A stretch of DNA of 64,000 bases from Humibacter sp. RRB41 (lineage in GTDB: Bacteria; Actinomycetota; Actinomycetes; Actinomycetales; Microbacteriaceae): assembly GCF_022761015.1 (NCBI RefSeq), contig NZ_JAKWJQ010000002.1:434001-498000 (forward strand), given 5' to 3'. The position numbers were made by a program, and so were the translations under genes. The notes under the pieces were generated by a model. It had not been told where the DNA came from, searched no databases, and worked only from the letters and a program-made list of their open reading frames with translations. This document shows, in pieces, positions 35,209 to 42,363 of the stretch (the stretch's first letter is position 1; each line of letters opens with the position of its first letter).

Positions 35209-35409
35209 CTAACCTGATGGGTTTTCGAGCGGTATCCCGTTTGAGTCGGTGTCGTGCTCCCGGTCGATTCCGTTCGAATCGTCGTCGCTGTCAGAGTCGC
35301 CATCGTCTTGGGAAACGCCGCCAGAGGCTGTGTCCTCGTGACCTGTGTCCGACGAGGAACCATCCGGGATGTCTTCGGCGTTGGGATGCTGCTGTTCAGA
35401 GTTGCTCAT
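35209..35409 (-). CDS. Acidic, disordered small protein, 66 aa
   Basis: Begins MSNSEQQHPNAEDIPDGSSS and continues with runs of Asp, Ser and Gly (DDGDSDSDDD). The composition is strongly acidic and should be unstructured, resembling DNA-mimic proteins only in charge. No ribosome-binding site is clear. It could be a real prophage gene or a chance frame; the ATG at 35409 is more likely than the one at 35439. Confidence 0.35.
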   Translation of the reverse strand: MSNSEQQHPNAEDIPDGSSSDTGHEDTASGGVSQDDGDSDSDDDSNGIDREHDTDSNGIPLENPSG

Positions 35410-35550
35410 GCAGGACAAAGTAAACACTGAACCGGCCACCGGCTACCGGTTGACATCTATGCGGCGACGGGCGCACCCTGCATCGATTCACGCTCCTCTT
35501 CGTCGGGCACCAGACGACGGCGACTAGGGGCAACCCCTCGACAGCAGAAG

Positions 35551-35576
35551 GCCCCGTCTACCTAAGTAAACGGGGC
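35551..35576. terminator. Hairpin after the HEPN-like pair
   Basis: GCCCCGT-N12-ACGGGGC lies 12 bases past the stop of the HEPN-like gene on the minus strand. A seven-pair GC-rich stem makes it a likely terminator of that operon. Confidence 0.6.
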
Positions 35577-35588
35577 TCATGTGTTCAT

Positions 35589-36041
35589 CTACGGATGATT
35601 GAGTTCCCTGCGTTGGTACGCGCCAATGACGGCGTCGTAGTCGGCGATCACTGAATCGTGTGCAATCGCTCCAAGTCCGTCTTCGTAGCGCACGTGAACG
35701 CTAGACATGTGTAGGCGCACGTATTCGGCAGCGACGGCGGGGTAAAGGATCCTGACCACGTCGTTGACGCCCATCCTGCGGATCCCGCCTCCATTCACGC
35801 GACCGTGATGGCTGGTCGCGTAGCGATCATCCGGAATCAGGTACTGATTGACGACGCGGAGCGCAGCAGGATCATCGAAGATCGGGTCTTCTAGGAACGC
35901 CGCTTTGACGGTGTGATACGCCGCATAGAAGTAGCACACGGCGAACCATTCGTCGCCGGCCTCGAGGAGATTCTTGCCGGTCTTTTTCGCAGCGATGCCA
36001 CGCCTGAGACAGACCTCGACAGTGGCCGGCGGCGCGCTCAT
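35589..36041 (-). CDS. HEPN-like domain protein
   Basis: A 150-residue all-helical protein. EWFAVCYFYAAYHTVKAAFL (about residues 31-50) matches the first long helices of HEPN proteins (W/YxxA/VxxxxYAxxH). RYATSH at 73-78 gives an R-x4-H motif, the catalytic pattern of HEPN ribonucleases, and SHHGRVNGG, VNDVVRILYPAVAAEYVRL and VHVRYED continue the pattern. HEPN proteins are often toxins or abortive-infection effectors. The start overlaps the upstream gene by four bases. Family membership is inferred from pattern only, and the R-x4-H may not sit in the canonical helix. Confidence 0.6.
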   Translation of the reverse strand: MSAPPATVEVCLRRGIAAKKTGKNLLEAGDEWFAVCYFYAAYHTVKAAFLEDPIFDDPAALRVVNQYLIPDDRYATSHHGRVNGGGIRRMGVNDVVRILYPAVAAEYVRLHMSSVHVRYEDGLGAIAHDSVIADYDAVIGAYQRRELNHP

Positions 36042-36337
36042 GCGTAGATGAAGCTCTTTGCCTCCGGGTGGAGAAGGCTCACCTCGTCGATGTCCTGAAC
36101 GAAGTCGAAACTGAGTGCAGCCTCATCAAAGTACATCTGCTCAATCTCGAACAGTTCGCGAAGAACACGCTTTTGCTCGGCATCAGAGTTGTCCTTGAGC
36201 GCAACAGTGATGCGGCCATTGTGGTCGACGCCGTCCATGCTTACCTGGAGACCCGTAACGGTCTCCTTGCCAAGCGTATCGAGGGTGTACTCGCCAATCG
36301 AAGTCGTGAGAGCCTGAAGGTCGTTCACGTCGCTCAT
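36038..36337 (-). CDS. Partner of the HEPN-like gene, 99 aa
   Basis: Begins MSDVNDLQALTTSIGEYTLD and has a beta-hairpin-like middle (VTGLQVSMDGVDHNGRITVAL), a helix (SDAEQKRVLRELFEIEQMYF) and a C-terminal strand ending in EAKSFIYA. It is mildly acidic. The start is taken at 36337 because TAGTGT lies seven bases ahead (36345-36350); a TTG-started frame reaches 36385. It overlaps the HEPN-like gene by four bases, so the ratio of the two is fixed. No family is recognised. In a toxin-antitoxin reading it would be the antitoxin. Confidence 0.6.
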   Translation of the reverse strand: MSDVNDLQALTTSIGEYTLDTLGKETVTGLQVSMDGVDHNGRITVALKDNSDAEQKRVLRELFEIEQMYFDEAALSFDFVQDIDEVSLLHPEAKSFIYA

Positions 36338-36355
36338 GCGCGTCACACTACCCGA

Positions 36356-36385
36356 AATATCTTCATTTTGACTCATCGGTGTCAA
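36356..36385 (-). promoter_or_regulatory. Alternative promoter for the HEPN-like pair
   Basis: TTGACA (36380-36385) and GATATT (36356-36361) are separated by 18 bases on the minus strand. This is the only consensus -35 noticed in the prophage left arm. It would give a short leader before the ATG at 36337 and competes with the leaderless TAGTGT interpretation. Confidence 0.45.
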
Positions 36386-36440
36386 CTGCCGTAACCGTCA
36401 ACGCTACTGATCCTCTTGCTGAACCACGTTCGGGTGACGA

Positions 36441-36692
36441 TCAGTCGTAGATGCCGATGAGCTCCCATCCTCCGTCCACGGTGCGCACGTCGAAGACGCT
36501 CGAGTCGCCGTGCTCGTCGGTGCCTTGGAATCGCCAGCCGTTCACCTGTGGTGGATGCGTGATGTCGAGGAGCATGTCCTCGAGCCGCGTCGGCGTATCG
36601 GTGACGCGGTAGCGACGCCCTGCCCAGACGAGTCGTTCCGGGGCTCCGGTGTCGGGCCAGAGGGTGACGATGTCGCGGGTGTGGGTGATCAT
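36441..36692 (-). CDS. Prophage hypothetical protein, 83 aa
   Basis: Begins MITHTRDIVTLWPDTGAPER; the middle reads LVWAGRRYRVTDTP. The W-x-G-R-x-Y-R-V core resembles small beta proteins of the DUF6504 type, in which a basic beta sheet precedes a variable tail; this is a loose match. AAGG eight bases upstream supports the ATG at 36692 rather than the one at 36767. It is divergent from the 100-residue gene. Confidence 0.5.
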   Translation of the reverse strand: MITHTRDIVTLWPDTGAPERLVWAGRRYRVTDTPTRLEDMLLDITHPPQVNGWRFQGTDEHGDSSVFDVRTVDGGWELIGIYD

Positions 36693-36765
36693 GGTGCCGC
36701 CTTGCAATTCTCGTAGCCGTGTTCGATGGTTAACGACCATAGGCACGAGGAGAATCGAACGCAAC

Positions 36766-37068
36766 ATGGTTCAGACGAATCGCCCGAAGCCGGTCCGGTA
36801 CGACCTGGACACGTGGCTGGTGATGCGGAACGATCCCGTCGTCCCGAAGGCGGTTATCCAGCGTGTGCATCATCGTGAGGGCGACCGGTATCTGCTCTTC
36901 CGGTGGGATCTCGATCCAAAGAAACGCGAGCTGATGAATGTCGTCGACTCGCTCGCGCGCGCGGATGAGCTCGTGAAGTACGACGTGCCGGCTGCCGGAG
37001 TTCCAGGGCCGCCGAACGGGCGCCTGGGTAACGGCGAGTGGGCCGTCACTCCGAAAGCGGCTGAATGA
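36766..37068 (+). CDS. Prophage hypothetical protein, 100 aa
   Basis: Begins MVQTNRPKPVRYDLDTWLVM. Basic, with AVIQRVHHREGDRYLLFRWDLDPKKRELMNVVDSL in the middle, probably a small alpha/beta domain. GAGGAG lies 14 bases upstream, farther than usual. Its last 23 bases overlap the end of the convergent HMCES gene. No family is recognised; the compact location suggests it belongs with the HMCES gene functionally or was acquired with it. Confidence 0.55.
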   Translation: MVQTNRPKPVRYDLDTWLVMRNDPVVPKAVIQRVHHREGDRYLLFRWDLDPKKRELMNVVDSLARADELVKYDVPAAGVPGPPNGRLGNGEWAVTPKAAE

Positions 37069-37756
37069 GTGTCGGATCGTCCGGGTTCACGGTGCGGGAG
37101 TTGTTCACCTTCCGGTCGACTTCGTAACTCGTGATGCTCTTCGCGACCTTCTCCGACTCCGCGGTGAGCAGCTGCACCATGTCCTGCTTCCCGGCGTCGT
37201 CGAGCTTCACCGGCTGCAGGAACTCATCCCACACCTCACGTTCGAGGAACACAGGCATCCGGTCGTGCACCTCACCCGACGCGTCGCGCGCCTCGCGCGT
37301 GATGATCGCCGTCGACACCTGCCAGTCGTCATCGATCTTCCGCGCCGTGTAGATGCCGGCAGCTGTGAGCAGCTCGCCGTCCTTCGCGTGCAGGAAGTGC
37401 GCCTGCTTGTGGCCAGCCTCACCAGTCCACTCGTAGTAGCCACGCATCGGCACCAGAGCGCGCGAGGACGCGAACGCGCCCTTCCACAGACCGTTCGATG
37501 TGACGGTCTCGATCCGGGCGTTGAAGTTCGGCCGCTTCGAGTCCCGCATGAACGACGGGTGGAAGTTCCACAGCGCGGCATCGACGGTGCGGCGCACCTC
37601 GCCGCTTTCGTGATCAACGCGCTCCCGCACGATCGCCACCGGGTCCGTCGGTGCGTAGGAGTAGCTGGGGCGCCAGTCACGGAAGTCGCCGCCGGCCGCG
37701 ACGTACTCCTTGATGAGCTCGTCGACCTCTTCGTTCATCGCGAACCGTCCGCACAT
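37046..37756 (-). CDS. SOS-response-associated peptidase / HMCES (YedK-like)
   Basis: A 236-residue protein that forms a covalent link with abasic sites in single-stranded DNA and protects them from breakage. The start must be the ATG at 37756, since the catalytic Cys is residue 2 after Met (MCGRFAM). FNARIETV, ALVPMRGYYEWTG and HDRMPVFLEREVWDEFL supply the Asn, Glu and His of the active site. All key residues are intact. Carriage on a prophage suggests protection of replicating phage or lysogen DNA. The frame extends upstream through a GGC-repeat but that part cannot be coding in the active protein. Confidence 0.93.
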   Translation of the reverse strand: MCGRFAMNEEVDELIKEYVAAGGDFRDWRPSYSYAPTDPVAIVRERVDHESGEVRRTVDAALWNFHPSFMRDSKRPNFNARIETVTSNGLWKGAFASSRALVPMRGYYEWTGEAGHKQAHFLHAKDGELLTAAGIYTARKIDDDWQVSTAIITREARDASGEVHDRMPVFLEREVWDEFLQPVKLDDAGKQDMVQLLTAESEKVAKSITSYEVDRKVNNSRTVNPDDPTLIQPLSE

Positions 37757-37815
37757 GGTGTTCACGGTACTCGGCGGCGGCGGCGGCGGCCGCACGTGAC
37801 GCTACTGTGTGAGGC

Positions 37816-38037
37816 ATGCTCAGCGCCTCAGACAATTGGCCAGTTCTCATAACTATCGGCACGGTCGCCGGGTCACTCCTCGTGCTGATCCTGTGGGTAG
37901 TCGTCATCTGGGCGATCATCAGGTCTGCTGTCCTGTCGGCGCTCCGCAAGCATGCGGATGAAGAACGCGCGCTCGAGGCGAAGAGAGAACGGAACCAGAC
38001 GAAGACGACACGGATCATGGTCCCTCCCTCTGAGTAA
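37816..38037 (+). CDS. Small membrane protein, 73 aa
   Basis: MLSASDNWPVLITIGTVAGS opens the protein; LLVLILWVVVIWAII is a strong transmembrane helix and a basic, Glu/Lys/Arg-rich C-terminus should be cytoplasmic. TACTGT (37803-37808) lies exactly seven bases before the ATG, a leaderless arrangement. It is divergent from the HMCES gene. Unknown role; superinfection-exclusion membrane proteins have this layout, but so do many others. Confidence 0.6.
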   Translation: MLSASDNWPVLITIGTVAGSLLVLILWVVVIWAIIRSAVLSALRKHADEERALEAKRERNQTKTTRIMVPPSE

Positions 38038-38149
38038 GCAACGACGAAACCACGCGCACCAACCTCCGTGAAGTAGTCACGGCGTTCGTTCGCGAGTACG
38101 ATTCCGGGCTACAGCGCGGAAGCGCCAACGGGTGAGAGATTGGGCGCCG

Positions 38150-38299
38150 ATGACTTATCGAGTGACGTGGAAGCGATTCGACGACGATGAACTCCACGAG
38201 AGGGAGTTCGTTGACGTCGACAACGGGTACGACTTTTACGGGATGATGCAGCGGGATGCGAACTCGTACGATGCGACGTGGGAGCGCGTCGGTCCCTGA
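38150..38299 (+). CDS. Small prophage protein, 49 aa
   Basis: MTYRVTWKRFDDDELHEREF is followed by VDVDNGYDFYGMMQRDANSY and a short tail. Basic-aromatic start and acidic middle suggest a small beta-rich protein. It lies just before the convergent terminator at 38326. The reading frame and codon choice look genuine, but no family is known. Confidence 0.5.
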   Translation: MTYRVTWKRFDDDELHEREFVDVDNGYDFYGMMQRDANSYDATWERVGP

Positions 38300-38325
38300 G
38301 CGAAGCCGCCCAGGGCACGACGAAA

Positions 38326-38365
38326 AACACCCCCACCCAACCTCGAGTGAGGCGGGTGGGGTGTT
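38326..38365. terminator. Bidirectional terminator between left arm and late operon
   Basis: AACACCCC(C)ACCC ... GGGTGGGGTGTT forms a 12-pair stem with a bulged C and a 15-base loop. It separates the plus-strand 49-residue gene from the end of the minus-strand late operon, so it can stop transcription from both sides. Confidence 0.75.
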
Positions 38366-38378
38366 CATTGCTATGTGT

Positions 38379-38678
38379 TCAGACGGCGTTGATCTGGTCT
38401 ATCCACAACCATTCGCGTTCAGGGGTATCGACGATCCGACCCCAAAGCTGGTAGACGCCGACCGGTGTGGTGTCGGGGACCAGCATCTTCACCAGCCGTT
38501 GCGACGGTTCCGGCGACTCGTCCACATCGGGTTCGCTGCCGCTCGTGTCAGCCGTGGGCTTCGACGACACGAGCGCGAGGACGATCGTCGCTGACGTGAT
38601 GTCGGCACCGTTCTCCTCGGTGATGGTGCCGCCGACGTAGACCTCGTCCCCGGCGGTGACTCTCACGGTTCGAGGCAT
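38379..38678 (-). CDS. Late-operon protein, 99 aa
   Basis: Begins MPRTVRVTAGDEVYVGGTIT. ADITSATIVLALVSSKPTADT and LVKMLVPDTTPVGVYQLWGRIVDTPEREW suggest an Ig-like or beta-sandwich fold. It is the last gene of the late operon and overlaps the LamG gene by 16 bases. Similar small beta proteins follow tail-fibre genes in actinophages, where they may be fibre or capsid-surface components. No firm assignment. Confidence 0.6.
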   Translation of the reverse strand: MPRTVRVTAGDEVYVGGTITEENGADITSATIVLALVSSKPTADTSGSEPDVDESPEPSQRLVKMLVPDTTPVGVYQLWGRIVDTPEREWLWIDQINAV

Positions 38679-40030
38679 TCGACTCTCCAACGATCGGGTA
38701 GCGGGGTGGTGGTGTATCGGGCGCCGGCAGGTGTCGTCGCCCACCGGTCGGGAAGCGATGTCGCGGTGAGGGTGATGTCGCGGCCCGTGGTCGACGTGCC
38801 GTGAGCGGATCCGACGTACGCGTACGCACCCACGGCAGCGCCGTGGAGGTCCGTGTGACCGGCAGCCGTCCCGACGTAGGCGAACGCTCCTACGGCGTCG
38901 CCGTGGGGCATCCCGATGGTCGGCGCGTGCCCGCTTGCGGTGCCGGTGTAGGCCACGCTGCCGGAGCCATGACCGTGCGGGTCATCGAGCCTCGGTGCAT
39001 GCCCGGACGCGGCACCTACGTAGGCCGCATCACCGGAGGCTGAACCGTGGAGACTGACGCTTCCGGATGCTGCGCCGGTGTATATGATGCTGCCGCTGGC
39101 GGACCCGTGCGGGTCGAGTTCACCGGATGCGGTGCCCTCATAGGCGACCGTCCCGGACGCTGAACCGTGAGGGTCCATGCTCCCGGCCGCGGCACCTTCG
39201 TAGGTGTAGCTGCCGGATGCAGATCCGTGAGGCTGCTCGATCTCAGGCGCGTGACCAGAAGCCGACCCGACGTACGAGAGCGAGCCCGCCGCGGCGCCAT
39301 GCATCGAGGCGTGTCCGGCAGCCGAGCCTGTGAAACTCACCGTCCCCGATGCGGCACCGTGGGAGCTCTTGTGGGCAGATGCGGACCCGATATAGGCGTA
39401 CGTCCCCGAAGCTGCACCATGCGGCATCGCAACTACGGGCGTGTTCATGTAGGTGGTGATATTCGCTGCGGTCAACGCTGTGTTGTCCACGCGGAGATCA
39501 TCGATAATCGCGGTGTCGTAACTGCTGTCGTTGACTTGCCCACCCGCGGTTAGGAACGCAAGCGCACCCATCGTGCCGGTGTTCGTCACTGACGCCTTTG
39601 ATACGCCGTCAAGGAACAGGGTCGTCACGAGCCCTGATCGGGTGATGGCGAGGTGATGCCAGCCCGATGTGATCGCAACAGGTGTCGCGGTCACGAAGTT
39701 GCTGACCGTGTTCTGCGACCACAACTGAATGTGCGTTGCATCCGACGCGTACACACCCACTGCTGAACCGGAGGTGCTGTTCGTTGCGCTGAGGGTGAGG
39801 TAGTCGCCGGTGATGTGCGCGTTCACCCACGCCATCACCGTCACCGCACCGGATGCCGCGATCAGCGAGCCGGAGTATTCACACGCTGCGTGAGTCGTAT
39901 CGCCGTCTGCACCGGTGCCCGTGTGCCCAGTCGCCCATGCGGTGACCGTCGCGGTGCGAGAGTTGCCCGACGAATCCGCTGCGGTGGTCCCGGTTCCTTC
40001 GTTGAAACCCCACTCTGCGATCAGGGCCAC
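38663..40030 (-). CDS. LamG-domain fibre-like protein with ten HG-repeats
   Basis: A 455-residue protein. Residues about 1-195 form a LamG/concanavalin-like beta-sandwich (ALIAEWGFNEGTGTTAADSSGN at the start, GWHHLAITRSG and LFLDGVSKASVTNTG in the middle), a carbohydrate-binding fold. Residues 204-411 are ten tandem repeats of 20-24 residues with consensus HG-A/S-A-S/A-G-xxxY-x-G-x-A-S-GH. The C-terminus has LPDRW twice (residues 427-431 and 444-448). It lies at the end of the late operon after the lysis genes. A receptor-binding tail or head fibre is likely; the LamG part would bind wall sugars and the repeats form a shaft. Confidence 0.75.
   Translation of the reverse strand: MALIAEWGFNEGTGTTAADSSGNSRTATVTAWATGHTGTGADGDTTHAACEYSGSLIAASGAVTVMAWVNAHITGDYLTLSATNSTSGSAVGVYASDATHIQLWSQNTVSNFVTATPVAITSGWHHLAITRSGLVTTLFLDGVSKASVTNTGTMGALAFLTAGGQVNDSSYDTAIIDDLRVDNTALTAANITTYMNTPVVAMPHGAASGTYAYIGSASAHKSSHGAASGTVSFTGSAAGHASMHGAAAGSLSYVGSASGHAPEIEQPHGSASGSYTYEGAAAGSMDPHGSASGTVAYEGTASGELDPHGSASGSIIYTGAASGSVSLHGSASGDAAYVGAASGHAPRLDDPHGHGSGSVAYTGTASGHAPTIGMPHGDAVGAFAYVGTAAGHTDLHGAAVGAYAYVGSAHGTSTTGRDITLTATSLPDRWATTPAGARYTTTPLPDRWRVECLEP
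38798..39421 (-). repeat. Ten imperfect 60-72-bp coding repeats (HG-repeat shaft)
   Basis: Each unit starts with a His-Gly pair and encodes HGxASGxxxYxGxAxGH with a variable 0-4-residue linker. Units are diverged at DNA level, so the array is old or under selection at the protein level rather than a fresh duplication. Confidence 0.8.
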
Positions 40031-40045
40031 GATCGACCCCCTCGC

Positions 40046-40390
40046 CTAGCTTGCGGAAACGGTGTCGGGAAGGGTGTCGAGCGTGTACTGTCCTGCAGCG
40101 TTCGCCGCCAGGTCACCGGTCAGCGCGTACTGGCCCAGGAACGTGCCGCCCGAGGATGCGGACCACTTCGACACGTACGTGACGGGGCCGGACGCCGTCA
40201 GACCGGTGAACGCGACAGCAGAATCCAGTTCCACTTTCCCGGCACCGTCCGTCGTGAACGTTGCCGCAGTGCGCGACCCGTCCTCGTGACCCACCCCAGC
40301 AGTCGGGGCAGCAGAATGCAGTTGCAGGTGTGTGGTCGCCGCAGCAATCGCGACACCCCCGATATCGAGGGCAGCAGGGCTCAAAGGCAT
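40046..40390 (-). CDS. Small tail-fibre/head-fibre-type protein, 114 aa
   Basis: MPLSPAALDIGGVAIAAATT opens it, followed by HLQLHSAAPTAGVGHEDGS and a strand-rich end with FTGLTASGPVTYVSKWSASSGGTFLG. The LHSAAP...G.E....R pattern is a known small phage fibre domain in actinophages. It precedes the LamG gene by 15 bases, so the two may assemble together at the tail tip. Confidence 0.6.
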   Translation of the reverse strand: MPLSPAALDIGGVAIAAATTHLQLHSAAPTAGVGHEDGSRTAATFTTDGAGKVELDSAVAFTGLTASGPVTYVSKWSASSGGTFLGQYALTGDLAANAAGQYTLDTLPDTVSAS

Positions 40391-40399
40391 GATCTTCTC

Positions 40400-40504
40400 C
40401 TAATCGGTTTCGGGTCGCGCGTTCGCGCATTGACAGACGTCGCAGGTTGGACCGCATCCGCAGTCATCAGCAGTGCTGCCACCGTGGCGACACTGATCAC
40501 TCAT
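40400..40504 (-). CDS. Cys-rich mini-protein, 34 aa
   Basis: MSDQCRHGGSTADDCGCGPT is followed by CDVCQCANARPETD. It has six Cys in 22 residues (5, 15, 17, 21, 24, 26), enough for one or two zinc sites or three disulfides. Its ATG overlaps the stop of the DUF2746 gene by eight bases, so translation is coupled. It lies in the lysis/fibre part of the late operon. It is too short for standard gene calls and no family is recognised, though short Cys-rich ORFs recur in actinophage genomes. Confidence 0.5.
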   Translation of the reverse strand: MSDQCRHGGSTADDCGCGPTCDVCQCANARPETD

Positions 40505-40931
40505 CGGGTTCCTCGTCGGTCTCCGCGACGATCCGTCGCACCGCGGCGCCCGGCAGCGTGTGCTCGAATCGGTCGAGGCGTTCCCGGTCTCGGTTCTGTT
40601 GGCGGACGTGCTCGGCGTCGTTCTCGTGCAAGGTGCGCAACTCTTGACGGATGCCGCCGATGTCGCGTGCCTGGTCCACTTGGACACGCTGAATCTGCTT
40701 CAGCGTGTCCATCGTCTCCGAGTGCTTCTCGTCGTTGTCGTCGCGCAAGTTGATCGGGTCGCCGCGTTCGTCCTTGTGCTCGTTCGCGACGTGATACACG
40801 GTGGTCTCGGTGTCCTGCTTCACGCGCTTCAGGCGCCGCAGCACGAAGCCGAGCATCGCCATCAGACCGCCGCCGACGACGGCGATCACGGCGGCGTCGA
40901 TGGTGGCCCAACCCTGTGGGATATCGGGCAT
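40497..40931 (-). CDS. DUF2746-like membrane protein (lysis cassette)
   Basis: A 144-residue protein with one N-terminal transmembrane helix (about residues 12-33: AAVIAVVGGGLMAMLGFVL), a basic stop (RRLKRVKQ) and a long charged coiled coil (about 60-125). This layout is that of DUF2746 proteins found beside holin and endolysin genes in mycobacterial and Microbacterium phages. It may be an auxiliary holin or a spanin-like regulator. It follows the holin candidate by 29 bases. Confidence 0.7.
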   Translation of the reverse strand: MPDIPQGWATIDAAVIAVVGGGLMAMLGFVLRRLKRVKQDTETTVYHVANEHKDERGDPINLRDDNDEKHSETMDTLKQIQRVQVDQARDIGGIRQELRTLHENDAEHVRQQNRDRERLDRFEHTLPGAAVRRIVAETDEEPDE

Positions 40932-40960
40932 CGTTCACCCCTCCTGGAGCGCGGGAGGGG

Positions 40961-41488
40961 TTACTTGAGCAGGTTCTCGGCGACCTTGGCGTCCGCGGTA
41001 GTGCGGATCTGAATGCCGAACTCGACTGCGACAGCGTTCAAGGCGGCGACACCGAAGACGATCCAATTCGTCGGGCTGATCGATGTGATTGAGGCACCGT
41101 TCGCAAGGTACGGCTGCAGGATCGTCAGCACTGCCGCGATGATCGCGATTCCCGTCTTCAGGATGCCAGGCCACGGCCCCTTGGACACGATGCCGGCGAA
41201 CACGGCACCGATTGCACCGGCCGCGAGGATCCCGAACTGGACCAGGTCGCCCTGCGTGTGATGCGCGGGAAGGATCTGCGCCGCGGAACCGATCGTGATC
41301 AGTGCCGTGAACAGCAGGGCCGAGTACTTCGCGAACGTCGTGTTCACAGGCTTCGCGGGCTGCACGGCCACGTCACCCGTGACCACGGCTGGGATGCTCA
41401 CGGCCGTGTCTGGTGCGCTGGTCGGCGCGATCTCCACCGCGGCTGGAACATCGGAGATGGTGCTGGCGATGGTGGTCGTGTCGGTCAT
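40961..41488 (-). CDS. Holin candidate, 175 aa
   Basis: An Ala/Val/Thr-rich N-terminus (about 1-45) precedes three or four hydrophobic helices: SALLFTALITIGSAAQIL, LVQFGILAAGAIGAVFAGIV, GILKTGIAIIAAVLTILQPYL and NWIVFGVAALNAVAVEFGI. The small size and helices, and the four-base overlap with the endolysin (ATGA), support a holin that opens the membrane for the lysin. The start at 41488 is fixed by that overlap. Confidence 0.75.
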   Translation of the reverse strand: MTDTTTIASTISDVPAAVEIAPTSAPDTAVSIPAVVTGDVAVQPAKPVNTTFAKYSALLFTALITIGSAAQILPAHHTQGDLVQFGILAAGAIGAVFAGIVSKGPWPGILKTGIAIIAAVLTILQPYLANGASITSISPTNWIVFGVAALNAVAVEFGIQIRTTADAKVAENLLK

Positions 41489-42333
41489 GCTGAGACTGCC
41501 TCTCCGGTGATGGTGAGCTTCGTGGGGATCTTGATGCCGGCGACAGCCTTCGAGACGGCAGCCTCGAGTGCGGTCGGATCGATGGTCGCGGTTGCCGTGA
41601 CGGGACGAATCCATTCGCCGCCACGGTTGTAGTTCACGACCCTCCCGGTCGCGTCCTTCGTGACCGACAGGGCGAGGACCTGCGCGTACGAGATCGCCGT
41701 GTTCGCGTAGGCGTATATCGCCTTCTGGCAGTCGTCGTGGTGGTACTGGTGAACGACGATCGACTCAGCGTTCGCGACGACGTTCGCCTCCTGGTTCGTG
41801 CCCATGTGCTTGATGCGACCGGCCGTGAACAGGAACACCGGCTGTCCCGGGTCGTCGAGGAACTTGATGAGTGACATTCCGTCTCCTTCGGTAGTGGTCT
41901 CGCCGCCGGTCGCGGCGAGGATGATGCTGTAGCCGCAGATGTCGCCGGTCCATCCGAGGTACGGGCGTGCGGTTTGGGCTTCACGCGCGGCAATCGTGGT
42001 GACTCCGATGACACCGCCGGTCGGGTAATCGGTAGCGATGATCTGACCGCCGCCGAGAGAGATCGCGACATCGCCGGCGCCAGCGTTCGCGTCGGTGCGG
42101 GTCGGTGATGCTCCAAGCCAGACCGCTGCACCCGCAGGCGGATTGCGGTCACCGGCATGCTTCTGCGTTGCCGCATTCCATGCGCTCAACGCAGTCGGGT
42201 ATGACGCGCCAATGGAACCGGTCTTCTTGCTCGCGTACGCGTCCCAGCACGTGGCGAGACACCAGCCGACCTCGTTCGTCTTCTTCGCACGCATCCACGC
42301 AATCGCGGATGCGCCGTCAACGGTTGCCGTCAT
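41485..42333 (-). CDS. Endolysin, CHAP-like
   Basis: A 282-residue protein. The N-terminal ~150 residues include WCLATCWDAYASK, NPPAGAAVWLG and AGDVAISLGGGQIIATDYPTG, GRPYLGWTGDICGY-like text, matching the catalytic domain of lysins of Microbacteriaceae phages (Cys and later His of a CHAP/NlpC-type hydrolase). The C-terminal ~120 residues (about 155-282) would bind the wall or be a linker. It should cut peptidoglycan during lysis. The gene is directly ahead of the holin candidate and behind a fibre gene. Family placement rests on resemblance in the catalytic region. Confidence 0.72.
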   Translation of the reverse strand: MTATVDGASAIAWMRAKKTNEVGWCLATCWDAYASKKTGSIGASYPTALSAWNAATQKHAGDRNPPAGAAVWLGASPTRTDANAGAGDVAISLGGGQIIATDYPTGGVIGVTTIAAREAQTARPYLGWTGDICGYSIILAATGGETTTEGDGMSLIKFLDDPGQPVFLFTAGRIKHMGTNQEANVVANAESIVVHQYHHDDCQKAIYAYANTAISYAQVLALSVTKDATGRVVNYNRGGEWIRPVTATATIDPTALEAAVSKAVAGIKIPTKLTITGEAVSA

Positions 42334-42363
42334 GATGTGCTCTCCTCGAGTTCCGCAGTTGCA

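Noticed and set aside
37757-37795. Longer HMCES start with a poly-Pro leader
   Set aside because: HMCES enzymes need Cys as residue 2 after Met removal, so a leader would inactivate the protein; the stretch is a GGC-repeat read in frame.
38798-39421. Regular repeats that could look like a CRISPR array
   Set aside because: The units encode a protein repeat in one frame, vary in length by codons and have no constant repeat with unique spacers. No CRISPR array or cas gene was found in the window.
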